Positions 38,001 to 43,233 of a stretch of 43,737 nucleotides of DNA are shown here, in pieces. This DNA is from a virus. Each line of letters begins with the position of its first letter. The first letter of the stretch is position 1. The position numbers and the translations under genes are program-made. The stretch covers positions 1 to 43,737 of the IMG/VR virus record IMGVR_UViG_3300010354_000172; one strand, given 5' to 3'. The notes under the pieces were generated by a model. The model was not told the origin of the DNA and ran no database searches. It saw only the letters and a list, made by a program, of their open reading frames with translations.

Positions 38001-38008
38001 ATTTATGG
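38001..38008 (-). promoter_or_regulatory. Late-type promoter CATAAATA
   Basis: NATAAATA motif 23 nt upstream of gp25. Likely drives gp25, gp6 and the giant gp7-like gene. Confidence 0.6.
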
Positions 38009-38018
38009 GTAATTTCAA

Positions 38019-38270
38019 CTAAAATTCTTTCAATGGAATGGGTTCCGTACCATAACTCCAGTCATCATAGTCCTCATCATTGCGTATTTTTTGATGAATT
38101 TCGTTCTGATGAAAAAAATCGTGTTTTTTGGGCGTTAAGTCATCATTCGCAATCTCACGAAGCATTTTTTTAGACTGAACTTTAGAATCCCAACCATATT
38201 CACTTGACAAATACTGAGTTCCCCACTCATTTTTCATGAAATTTTCATCTTTATCGACTTGTTTGGTCAT
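38019..38270 (-). CDS. Hypothetical acidic protein, 83 aa
   Basis: A highly charged protein (MTKQVDKDENFMKNEWGTQYLSSEYGWDSKVQSKKMLREI, then HDFFHQNEIHQKIRNDEDYDDWSYGTEPIPLKEF) rich in Asp, Glu, Trp and Tyr and with no Cys. It overlaps the upstream 231-residue gene by 20 nt, supporting co-translation. No domain is recognised. Its place directly before gp25 suggests a late or assembly-related role, but that is only context. Confidence 0.7.
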   Translation of the reverse strand: MTKQVDKDENFMKNEWGTQYLSSEYGWDSKVQSKKMLREIANDDLTPKKHDFFHQNEIHQKIRNDEDYDDWSYGTEPIPLKEF

Positions 38271-38946
38271 TTTGTGCTCCTGATTCGTTAAAATCAGAAC
38301 TTTTTACGGGGTTGCTATCCCGAATTTTGGTAATTTCATACATAAAATCGTCTGATGTTTCAATTTTTCGACGATTTTCGACTGAATATTCGGTTAAATC
38401 GATTTCATACCCTGGATTTTTGGTAATTCTATTCCTAGTCCACGCATCATCGTACCATAAAATCTTATTATTTGGGTATGCATAGAAATTTCCATTATCC
38501 ATCTTGAAAAAGTGAGCACATTTATGCTCTGGAGTCTCACTAAAATTAGTATTCAGAGTTGATTTTGACTCCCATGACCAATCAAGAGTGAACATGTATG
38601 TACCTTCATTCTTTTCTCCACGGTAATTGATGAGTTCAGCACGTAAGTTAGCCAATCTTGAACGAACTTGAACATCAATATAAGGTGAAAAACAATCCCA
38701 CCACATACACTCTTCTAACTCAGGTACTGGTGCATCAGGTTTCCAACAAAAGGCATGAATTGGTCTACGAGTCCAGTTCACTCCATTCTCTAGAAACGCT
38801 TCAAAGAGGGGCACATGCTTCTCTAAGGACGCTACAGAGTGTACATCGCATAAAGTTACCTCTCCATGCCCTTTTTTATGATTATACAAGAACTCATTGC
38901 GAATATAACAAGTAATCGTGGGAAGATTATGATTTAGATATGCCAT
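38251..38946 (-). CDS. Conserved hypothetical protein, 231 aa
   Basis: A soluble protein rich in Trp, His and Cys (FCWKPDAPVPELEECMWWDCFSPYIDVQVRSRLANLRAELINYRGEKNEGTYMFTLDWSWE). There is no signal or membrane segment. The C-terminus (DDFMYEITKIRDSN) is helical and charged. It resembles conserved unknown proteins located upstream of gene 25 in marine T4-like phages, but I cannot name a function. An intrinsic terminator ends the preceding transcript only about 10 nt before its ATG, so its own promoter is not obvious; readthrough may supply it. Confidence 0.72.
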   Translation of the reverse strand: MAYLNHNLPTITCYIRNEFLYNHKKGHGEVTLCDVHSVASLEKHVPLFEAFLENGVNWTRRPIHAFCWKPDAPVPELEECMWWDCFSPYIDVQVRSRLANLRAELINYRGEKNEGTYMFTLDWSWESKSTLNTNFSETPEHKCAHFFKMDNGNFYAYPNNKILWYDDAWTRNRITKNPGYEIDLTEYSVENRRKIETSDDFMYEITKIRDSNPVKSSDFNESGAQNDQTSR

Positions 38947-38954
38947 AATTGCAA

Positions 38955-38983
38955 TAAAAAAGAGCAGGAAGTTTTCCTGCTCT
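38955..38983 (-). terminator. Intrinsic terminator
   Basis: On the minus strand AGAGCAGGAA, a 3-nt loop and TTCCTGCTCT form a perfect 10-bp stem followed by six T. It lies 8 nt after the stop of the 46-residue basic gene and ends the transcript coming from the glycosyltransferase gene, separating the early-type block from the structural block. Confidence 0.9.
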
Positions 38984-38990
38984 ATCTAGG

Positions 38991-39131
38991 TTATTTACCT
39001 TGTCCGCGATACCTTTTCTTCTTTCCATTACGAGACGTAGCACTCAGTAGTGTACGAGCAGAACGCCCTTGACGAGTTTTCTTCGGTGCTCCAGGTTCGA
39101 ACACAACCTTATTCATTCCACCTTTAGCCAT
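38991..39131 (-). CDS. Small basic protein, 46 aa
   Basis: ATG at 39131, TAA at 38991-38993. Sequence starts MAKGGMNKVVFEPGAPKKTR and ends SRNGKKKRYRGQGK. It has about 15 Lys/Arg in 46 residues, suggesting nucleic-acid or ribosome association, or a small virion-internal protein. It overlaps the 54-residue gene by 19 nt in another frame, and a strong terminator follows directly. No family name is offered. Confidence 0.75.
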   Translation of the reverse strand: MAKGGMNKVVFEPGAPKKTRQGRSARTLLSATSRNGKKKRYRGQGK

Positions 39132-39277
39132 TCAATTTCCTCCAATTCGATGAGTGATGGGTCAATCTTATCTTCTAAGAAGAAAGATTCTGAAAGTTCT
39201 TGAAGAACCTCACTACATTCTTCTGCAGTGAGATTCGTATAAATTTTACGCCCTTTATAAAGTACGTTATAGTTCAT
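39113..39277 (-). CDS. Small acidic protein, 54 aa
   Basis: ATG at 39277, TGA at 39113-39115. The protein starts MNYNVLYKGRKIYTNLTAEE and ends LIELEEIEWLKVE. A short beta hairpin (YNVLYKGRKIYTN) is followed by an acidic helix (AEECSEVLQELSESFF). Its start overlaps the glycosyltransferase stop by one base (TGATG), a clear translational coupling. Function unknown. Confidence 0.75.
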   Translation of the reverse strand: MNYNVLYKGRKIYTNLTAEECSEVLQELSESFFLEDKIDPSLIELEEIEWLKVE

Positions 39278-40047
39278 CAGATGATGCGAGTTTTTTCATG
39301 TCCAACGCGAATACGAGGGTCACACCAGATTTCAAAACCCTTTTCTTTTGCATCAAGACAGAATGAGACATCCTCACCACACATGTCTTGTACATTGCCA
39401 GATTCAAAGACTTGCATCTTCGGTGCAAACCACGGATATTCAAGATTCTCAAAAACACCCTTTTTAATCAAGACCCATCCAAAACCTGTGTAATCTACCG
39501 TGAAAGGCTTCTTCCGCTTTGACATTGTTTCGACAGTTTCGTGATTCATCACTCCACCATTCTTACGGAAATCATCTTCCTCTAACCAATGTGCAACAGA
39601 TGTCGTATGACCATCTTCAGTTGCATACCATCCTGCAGTGATTTCCTTCTCTTCGCCCTCAGCAGGTAGTGCTAGGTCACAGAGTTGCCAAAACTTACTG
39701 GTATCAAAAACAATGTCGTTATCAATCCAAAGTTGATAATCATACTCAAGTTTTCCATCCCAGGGAACTTGATTTGGCCCACGAAGAACATTTGCTCCCA
39801 AACATTTGCAGCGAGCAAAATTCACCATCGACGAATAGTCCTGTGAGATTTGAATTGACATGCCGTTCTGAACCATGTCAAAACAAAGTTGTACAAAGTT
39901 TTTCAGAAAAATATATGAACAACCTCTTCCAGGTAGACAGAAGACAATTGATTTGCCTCGCATTCTCTGTTTGATTGCATCAATATCCCAGGTCTCAGTC
40001 TGAGTTTTCTGTGGTGTAACTGTTTTTACTGTAAATCCTTTAGCCAT
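39277..40047 (-). CDS. Family 2-like glycosyltransferase, 256 aa
   Basis: A GT-A fold enzyme judging from motifs: KSIVFCLPGRGCSYIFLKNF near residue 32, a DxD-type metal site D109-N110-D111 in YQLWIDNDIVFD, a GED motif at 224-226 (CGEDVSFC) that often supplies the catalytic base, and a late His at 250 (RIRVGHEKTR) that can ligate the metal. The length fits small phage GT2-like enzymes. It would transfer a sugar from a nucleotide donor to DNA, a protein or a glycan; the acceptor is unknown. A sigma70-type promoter sits at 40072-40100, so it is probably expressed early. Two micro-genes are coupled downstream. Confidence 0.82.
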   Translation of the reverse strand: MAKGFTVKTVTPQKTQTETWDIDAIKQRMRGKSIVFCLPGRGCSYIFLKNFVQLCFDMVQNGMSIQISQDYSSMVNFARCKCLGANVLRGPNQVPWDGKLEYDYQLWIDNDIVFDTSKFWQLCDLALPAEGEEKEITAGWYATEDGHTTSVAHWLEEDDFRKNGGVMNHETVETMSKRKKPFTVDYTGFGWVLIKKGVFENLEYPWFAPKMQVFESGNVQDMCGEDVSFCLDAKEKGFEIWCDPRIRVGHEKTRII

Positions 40048-40071
40048 AAGATTTGTAATGTATCAAGATCA

Positions 40072-40100
40072 ATTTTATCGTTCTATTTAGAATTTGTCAA
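40072..40100 (-). promoter_or_regulatory. Sigma70-type promoter for glycosyltransferase gene
   Basis: On the minus strand TTGACA (40095-40100), 17-nt spacer, TAAAAT (40072-40077). The -35 is perfect and the -10 matches 5 of 6. It lies 25 nt upstream of the ATG at 40047 and overlaps the end of the preceding gene. Confidence 0.75.
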
Positions 40101-40288
40101 TACGATGAGTTTCTTACTGTATCCTTATTTACGAGGACTTCCTCATAACTTAAATCATCCGCTTGATAATCTGTTTTGAGCAATCCTACCAGTTTGTTGA
40201 AGGTATTCCAAGTCATCTCAAAATCTTCTTCCTTTACGGAATGCATCAAACACTTATCCTTTGCGTAAATATGATAAATCTTTTCCAT
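40097..40288 (-). CDS. Conserved hypothetical protein, 63 aa
   Basis: MEKIYHIYAKDKCLMHSVKEEDFEMTWNTFNKLVGLLKTDYQADDLSYEEVLVNK is a compact alpha/beta pattern of a type seen in small cyanophage proteins. I chose the ATG at 40288 over a GTG at 40393: the upstream extension (35 residues) is Lys-rich, crosses a G6/T9 homopolymer stretch, and its AGAGG lies with no spacing before the GTG. No clear ribosome binding site marks 40288 either, so the start is uncertain. Transcription probably comes from the strong promoter at 40514-40542. Function unknown. Confidence 0.7.
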   Translation of the reverse strand: MEKIYHIYAKDKCLMHSVKEEDFEMTWNTFNKLVGLLKTDYQADDLSYEEVLVNKDTVRNSSY

Positions 40289-40393
40289 ACACTTTTTTGG
40301 GGGGAATTTTTTTTTCTCTCCAAAAGTATATAGAACCTTTCCTACCCTCCGGAAATTTTTTATGAGTGTGATATTTCGTTCGCGTTTTGTCAC

Positions 40394-40513
40394 CTCTGTA
40401 GGTTAGGGTAGTTAGTGATTTTTATATACGCAACGCCGCCGCGACGATATAAACGAACCGCGCAAATCACTGCCCAACGACTACTTTAACGCATAAACTG
40501 TTGTATACTTATG
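40394..40513 (-). other. GC-rich, foldable leader between promoter and gene
   Basis: No gene is seen here. It contains nested inverted repeats: an outer arm pair at 40415-40421 and 40464-40470 (GTGATTT / AAATCAC) and an inner pair at 40422-40430 and 40445-40452, around a GCCGCCGCG core. It could be a structured 5' leader of the transcript starting near 40508. Confidence 0.45.
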
Positions 40514-40542
40514 AGTATAACATATGCGTCCCCCACTGTCAA
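40514..40542 (-). promoter_or_regulatory. Strong sigma70-type promoter
   Basis: On the minus strand TTGACA (40537-40542), 17-nt spacer, TATACT (40514-40519). Perfect -35, 5 of 6 at -10, ideal spacing. It reads leftward into the 40394-40513 leader and the 63-residue gene. Confidence 0.85.
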
Positions 40543-40564
40543 GCAAGGGACGCACAGTTAACTA

Positions 40565-40705
40565 TTAGAACTGCACCTCATTCAGAGTGGGTTCGTTATC
40601 ACTTTGCTCCGAAACATTGTCAGCAGCAAGTGTATCAAGAATGGACAGAATCTCAGCGCCAGTGTTACCTTGAGCCAGCAGAGAAAGTGCAATCGACTTG
40701 GACAT
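40565..40705 (-). CDS. Conserved cyanophage micro-protein, 46 aa
   Basis: ATG at 40705, TAA at 40565-40567. It starts MSKSIALSLLAQGNTGAEIL and ends NEPTLNEVQF. A hydrophobic N-terminal helix followed by a GNTGxEIL turn and an acidic tail is the pattern of a small protein family found repeatedly in cyanophage genomes, function unknown to me. A TACAAT -10-like box lies about 60 nt upstream (40763-40768). The strong promoter for the next gene starts just after its stop, so it may be its own small transcript. Confidence 0.8.
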   Translation of the reverse strand: MSKSIALSLLAQGNTGAEILSILDTLAADNVSEQSDNEPTLNEVQF

Positions 40706-40762
40706 GTTGTGTTGTTTGTTGTTAGAAACTGTGTGTTGAGTGAGAGTGTCCCTAGTCCTCTC

Positions 40763-40790
40763 ATTGTAGCAGTGGTGCTACTTCCTGGAA
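40763..40790 (-). promoter_or_regulatory. Possible promoter for 46-aa gene
   Basis: TACAAT at 40763-40768 matches the -10 consensus at 5 of 6. The -35 candidate TTCCAG (40785-40790, 16-nt spacer) is weak. Confidence 0.35.
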
Positions 40791-40831
40791 CGGTGCCTAG
40801 TTTATACTCATGCGACAGGAGTTAGGTATGC

Positions 40832-41020
40832 TTACTGTGCGACTAGTGGTGCATCATAACTCCAGAACTTTGCAGTATCATTGTAGCGATAGAACTTACG
40901 CACCTCACTATAAACATCCGTCACCACTGGTTTGTGATACTGAGTGGGACGATTGATAGCATCTGAGCATTGCTGACAGATTTCATCAAAGGTATACTGA
41001 GACTGAGGAATGTAACGCAT
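40832..41020 (-). CDS. Hypothetical protein, 62 aa
   Basis: A small soluble protein, MRYIPQSQYTFDEICQQCSDAIN followed by an aromatic-rich C-terminal half (VYSEVRKFYRYNDTAKFWSYDAP). Two Cys in CQQC could bind metal or form a disulfide, but there is no second pair. It has no recognised domain. It lies 37 nt downstream of the DUF7249-type gene in the same orientation and is probably co-transcribed with it. Confidence 0.65.
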   Translation of the reverse strand: MRYIPQSQYTFDEICQQCSDAINRPTQYHKPVVTDVYSEVRKFYRYNDTAKFWSYDAPLVAQ

Positions 41021-41057
41021 GATTGTTGATAATGAAAGTGTGGTCAGTGAGTGTTAC

Positions 41058-41303
41058 TTAGAGGTCGAACACATCACTATCAATTTGGATGACATTTACC
41101 TTGGGGTCATTATAGCGAACCCCATCAGGAGTTTGTGCATTTGAACCGACGCAATCACAGAAGGTTCGATAACCACCACACTTACGGGCAAGGTTATACA
41201 AACTCTCATCATTGTTGATCCAGAGTGCAACATTCCAGGTCTCATAATTCTCCCACCCATTGTAGGAAATGTCGAGAGCATTGGACTGATAGGTGATACT
41301 CAC
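41058..41303 (-). CDS. DUF7249-type protein, 81 aa
   Basis: Contains YNGWENYETWNVALWINNDESLYNLARKCG, the hallmark of a small family (DUF7249, as I recall) common in cyanobacteria, cyanophages and other phages; its function is not established. The start is a GTG at 41303 because no ATG precedes the motif; there is no clear ribosome binding site. One copy of the 29-bp element (41324-41352) lies 20 nt upstream. C-terminal half VNVIQIDSDVFDL is beta-rich. Confidence 0.8.
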   Translation of the reverse strand: MSITYQSNALDISYNGWENYETWNVALWINNDESLYNLARKCGGYRTFCDCVGSNAQTPDGVRYNDPKVNVIQIDSDVFDL

Positions 41304-41323
41304 TGTGTCGTCGTTGTGCTTAC

Positions 41324-41352
41324 ACTATAGGGACACTTTAGAGGATCCAAGT
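41324..41352 (-). repeat. 29-bp intergenic element, copy A
   Basis: One of four copies of a 29-bp sequence. On the plus strand it starts ACTATAGGGACA and ends GAGGATCCAAGT, with one mismatch to the consensus (A for T at position 6). It lies between the stop of the 57-residue gene and the start of the DUF7249-type gene. Confidence 0.9.
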
Positions 41353-41361
41353 AACAGTTAC

Positions 41362-41535
41362 TCACCAACGGTCAGGTGTACTCAAATCCTCAACGTATGA
41401 TTCACACTTTTCTGCGGGTTCCAGTTTGAATAACTTTTCCCAGTCAATCTGATGCGGGTCGAAGTCACTGAATACATCAAGCTCCAGAGTGACTCTATAA
41501 CGCTGCTTCTGTGCTTGTTGATAAGCAACTGACAT
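41362..41535 (-). CDS. Hypothetical protein, 57 aa
   Basis: MSVAYQQAQKQRYRVTLELD, then VFSDFDPHQIDWEKLFKLEPAEKCESYVEDLSTPDRW. I chose the ATG at 41535 because GGAGAG sits 4 nt before it, the clearest ribosome binding site in this block; the frame extends further upstream, but into the promoter. The pattern YRVTLELDVFSDFDPHQIDWEKLFKLE is a beta strand then an amphipathic helix. A sigma70-type promoter lies at 41564-41592. Function unknown. Confidence 0.75.
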   Translation of the reverse strand: MSVAYQQAQKQRYRVTLELDVFSDFDPHQIDWEKLFKLEPAEKCESYVEDLSTPDRW

Positions 41536-41563
41536 AGCTCTCTCCGTTGGTGTTACTGAAAGT

Positions 41564-41592
41564 ATTGTAAGATGCTGGGGAATTTCTGTCAA
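41564..41592 (-). promoter_or_regulatory. Sigma70-type promoter
   Basis: On the minus strand TTGACA (41587-41592), 17-nt spacer, TACAAT (41564-41569). Perfect -35 and 5 of 6 at -10, 28 nt upstream of the ATG at 41535. It probably drives the 57-residue gene and the DUF7249-type and 62-residue genes after it. Confidence 0.85.
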
Positions 41593-41604
41593 GTCCCTGG
41601 GGAG

Positions 41605-41612
41605 TATTTATC
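41605..41612 (-). promoter_or_regulatory. Late-type motif GATAAATA upstream of the early-type promoter
   Basis: A NATAAATA motif just upstream of the sigma70-type promoter. It could give the same genes a late transcript as well, or be chance in AT-rich DNA. Confidence 0.3.
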
Positions 41613-41705
41613 GGGGTCGGTGTACTTTTGTGAGGGATGTGTGGGGTTTTGAGAACGCGGGGGTACTTGACATTTGTGCGGGGTTGTGATAGCTTGCAGG
41701 CAAAG

Positions 41706-41797
41706 ATCACAAGACTCTGACACATTTATAAGAGTCTAAATCACAAGACTCTGACACATTTATAAGAGTCTAAATCACAAGACTCTGACACATTTAT
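41706..41797. repeat. 34-bp tandem repeat with internal inverted repeat
   Basis: Two full identical copies (41706-41739, 41740-41773) and a third truncated after 24 identical bases (41774-41797). Each full unit contains AGACTCT, a 12-nt loop and AGAGTCT, so each can form a 7-bp hairpin. On the minus strand the loop includes TATAAATG. No coding frame uses the array. Confidence 0.95.
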
Positions 41798-41891
41798 CAG
41801 CACACTTTTCCACAGATTAAACATACTTTTCCACAACATTGTTGAAAACTCAGCTATATTTTTTAATACATTTTTAATCGTTTTTTAATAC
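41706..41891. other. Candidate replication origin
   Basis: In order: the 34-bp iterated repeats (41706-41797), two exact TTTTCCACA boxes at 41806-41814 and 41827-41835 (the DnaA-box form typical of cyanobacteria), a short dyad around CAACATTGTTG, then three AT-rich 11-mers in tandem (TTTTTTAATAC, ATTTTTAATCG, TTTTTTAATAC at 41859-41891). Iterons, initiator boxes and an AT-rich unwinding stretch in one gene-free region are the layout of a DnaA-type origin. This is inferred from layout only. Confidence 0.45.
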
Positions 41892-41919
41892 TTTTTTGCT
41901 TGATTTTGGCATAAAAGCA

Positions 41920-41949
41920 TAAAAAAAGAGGGGATAACCAGTCCCCTCT
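41920..41949 (-). terminator. Intrinsic terminator
   Basis: On the minus strand AGAGGGGA, a 7-nt loop and TCCCCTCT form a perfect 8-bp GC-rich stem followed by a run of T. It ends the transcript coming from the 42065-43683 gene cluster before the origin-like region. Confidence 0.9.
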
Positions 41950-42064
41950 CGCTTACACTACCCACTTAACCCTTAAGCGAATTATCTACACTCAACCTGG
42001 GTAACTTTACTGAAAAGGTGAGGCAAACCCGTTCCTCAGTGAGTATTAAACAATGATGATAGAT

Positions 42065-42268
42065 TCAGTCGCAAGGTGTGGTCTGGTGATTCACTACAGG
42101 TTCATCAAACAACAGGGAAATCTTGCTACGAATTGCATAAACATCTTCGGCATTGAAATCATCATCGTCCAGAGCATTTCCGACGAAGTTGTAGATCAAT
42201 TCCCACTGCTCTTCAGTGAAAAGATTGCGATAGATGTCTTTGGAAAGTTGAGAAACAGTCATTGTCAT
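42065..42268 (-). CDS. Hypothetical protein, 67 aa
   Basis: Mostly helical: TVSQLSKDIYRNLFTEEQWELIYNFVGNALDDDDFNAEDVYAIRSKISLLFDEP. A second ATG two codons in (42262) could also be the start. The acidic DDDDFNAEDV stretch and lack of Cys until the last residues give no catalytic hint. It is the last gene before the terminator at 41920-41949. Small helical proteins of this kind are common in cyanophage early regions. Function unknown. Confidence 0.72.
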   Translation of the reverse strand: MTMTVSQLSKDIYRNLFTEEQWELIYNFVGNALDDDDFNAEDVYAIRSKISLLFDEPVVNHQTTPCD

Positions 42269-42339
42269 TTGTTGTTGAGAAAGTAAGAAAGAAAGACTTG
42301 AGAAACGATTAGAATTGCAGCAGTTGTTTCTATCATAAT

Positions 42340-42657
42340 TCAGTTAAGAACCATTCCTTCAGTGAAAGGAATTGTGTTGCCGTTATCAATCACAAACCAT
42401 TCAAAATCACGTTGAAAGATTCGAGCGTCATTTCCGTGAACTTTCAGAATAGAATTGAGACGTGATTTGGTAGTGGAAGTTTTATACCCACAGGTGTAAA
42501 GTTCAAGGAAGGTATCACCAATCGTTGCGATATGATTGCCATGAAGATAAACATAATTGGCATCACGTTCGGGCGAATAGGTTACTTCAGTGTTCTCAGA
42601 TTTCCAGTCTTTGCAATCACAAATTGCCTTATTCATTTGGAGTTCAATCTTTCTCAT
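42340..42657 (-). CDS. Conserved hypothetical protein, 105 aa
   Basis: NKAICDCKDWKSENTEVTYSPERDANYVYLHGNHIATIGDTFLELYTCGYKTSTTKSRLNSIL followed by IFQRDFEWFV is a recognisable pattern of a small cyanophage protein (LHGNxIA, GYxTxTTxSRLN, FxWFV), whose function I do not know. I chose the ATG at 42657; the open frame continues upstream through the 29-bp element, but only with a TTG start. The protein is alpha/beta with a conserved TTxSRLN motif that could contact nucleic acid. Copy B of the 29-bp element lies 21 nt upstream. Confidence 0.75.
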   Translation of the reverse strand: MRKIELQMNKAICDCKDWKSENTEVTYSPERDANYVYLHGNHIATIGDTFLELYTCGYKTSTTKSRLNSILKVHGNDARIFQRDFEWFVIDNGNTIPFTEGMVLN

Positions 42658-42678
42658 GGTTGGAAGTTCAGTGGTTAT

Positions 42679-42707
42679 ACTATTGGGACAGTTTAGAGGA
42701 TCCAAGT
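42679..42707 (-). repeat. 29-bp intergenic element, copy B
   Basis: On the plus strand it starts ACTATTGGGACA and ends GAGGATCCAAGT, with one mismatch (G for C at position 13). It lies between the stop of the 69-residue gene (42713) and the start of the 105-residue gene. Confidence 0.9.
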
Positions 42708-42712
42708 TGCAA

Positions 42713-42922
42713 TCAAGCAGCGATTGCAGATTCTACATTAACCTCACGGGTATCCAGGATGGCATAATCAAAACCCTCAACTTCTTCTAGGTGCTTTTGA
42801 TAAGCAGTGGCAGAAGAGAAGCAATCAAACAAGCGGAGAGATTTGAAGTTCTCACCTTCATAATCATAACCACCGATTACAGCGTAGACTTTAGACATTT
42901 GGGACGTTTGGGAAGTGCTCAT
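42713..42922 (-). CDS. Hypothetical protein with SKVYxxxG N-terminus, 69 aa
   Basis: MSTSQTSQMSKVYAVIGGYDYEGENFKSLRLFDCFSSATAYQKHLEEVEGFDYAILDTREV reads as a small alpha/beta protein. It shares with the 76-residue gene (43233-43463) a Ser/Thr-rich leader followed by SKVY and a similar strand-helix-strand plan (FDCFSSATAYQKHLE compared with FALTAEGVADSVKHLE), so the two look distantly paralogous. The ATG at 42922 directly abuts 29-bp element copy C; an ATG at 42898 is an alternative. Function unknown. Confidence 0.7.
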   Translation of the reverse strand: MSTSQTSQMSKVYAVIGGYDYEGENFKSLRLFDCFSSATAYQKHLEEVEGFDYAILDTREVNVESAIAA

Positions 42923-42951
42923 ACTATTGGGACACTTTAGAGGATCCAAGT
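42923..42951 (-). repeat. 29-bp intergenic element, copy C
   Basis: Consensus copy. On the plus strand it starts ACTATTGGGACA and ends GAGGATCCAAGT. One end overlaps by a base the stop codon of the 46-residue gene and the other abuts the ATG of the 69-residue gene. Confidence 0.9.
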
Positions 42952-43091
42952 TAGAGTTGCTCTGCTACTTCATCACTGATTGAGCAAAACTCCATCAGAA
43001 AGTAATCAATCGACACACCTAGCTCATCTGCTTCGGATTTAATTTCAGGGAACAGATTTGCGGGAATTGCGTGATAGTTTGTTTCAATCAT
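42951..43091 (-). CDS. Hypothetical protein, 46 aa
   Basis: ATG at 43091, TAA at 42951-42953. It starts MIETNYHAIPANLFPEIKSE and ends FCSISDEVAEQL. A short acidic helical protein whose middle (IKSEADELGVSIDYFLMEFC) resembles a small ribbon-helix-helix-like turn, but too short to assign. Its start overlaps the end of the membrane micro-gene by 8 nt. Function unknown. Confidence 0.65.
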   Translation of the reverse strand: MIETNYHAIPANLFPEIKSEADELGVSIDYFLMEFCSISDEVAEQL

Positions 43092-43233
43092 TGGTTGAGA
43101 TAAGATTAGCAACAGTGTGTAATGTGTTCGAGGTGATGTTACGAACTGATGGTGAAAAAACTAATGCTACGATGAAGATTAGGGTAAAAACTTTCATCTT
43201 ATCAGGTGACTTGAAAGTGAGAACTTTTGTCAT
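43084..43233 (-). CDS. Micro-protein with one membrane or signal segment, 49 aa
   Basis: ATG at 43233, TGA at 43084-43086. After MTKVLTFKSPDK comes MKVFTLIFIVALVFSPSV, a positively charged start and a hydrophobic run fitting a signal peptide or single membrane helix. A second ATG at codon 13 would give a protein that is almost only this segment. Its start overlaps the upstream gene stop by one base (TGATG). Likely membrane-associated; could affect the host envelope. Function unknown. Confidence 0.65.
   Translation of the reverse strand: MTKVLTFKSPDKMKVFTLIFIVALVFSPSVRNITSNTLHTVANLISTND

Larger units (their letters stand above)
41593..42064. other. 470-bp gene-free region
   Basis: I see no gene here on either strand that I can support. 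It holds the late-type motif at 41605-41612, a G-rich plus-strand stretch at 41620-41690, the tandem repeats, the boxes and AT-rich 11-mers of the candidate origin, and the terminator at 41920-41949. The remaining 41950-42064 stretch shows nothing I can name. Confidence 0.7.

Noticed and set aside
39852-39880. Minus-strand TTGACA inside the glycosyltransferase gene
   Set aside because: It lies in coding sequence and the corresponding -10 position (TCAATT) is poor.
40289-40393. Longer start (GTG at 40393) for the 63-residue protein
   Set aside because: The extension is Lys-rich, crosses homopolymer runs and has no proper ribosome site spacing; the protein core begins at the ATG at 40288.
41318-41349. 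CACTATAGGG followed by TTTAGAGGATCC looks like a T7 promoter end plus cloning-vector polylinker
   Set aside because: The other three copies of the element read CTATTGGG and the flanks do not match a vector, so it is a natural repeat rather than contamination.
41641-41700. Plus-strand TTGACA with a TAGCTT box 17 nt later
   Set aside because: The -10 box matches only 3 of 6 and there is no plus-strand gene downstream.
41706-41797. CRISPR-like array
   Set aside because: The 34-bp units are contiguous with no spacers between them, so this is a plain tandem repeat.
42658-42705. N-terminal MDPLxCPNS extensions on three small proteins
   Set aside because: They are translations of the 29-bp element itself, and in two of three cases would need a TTG start.
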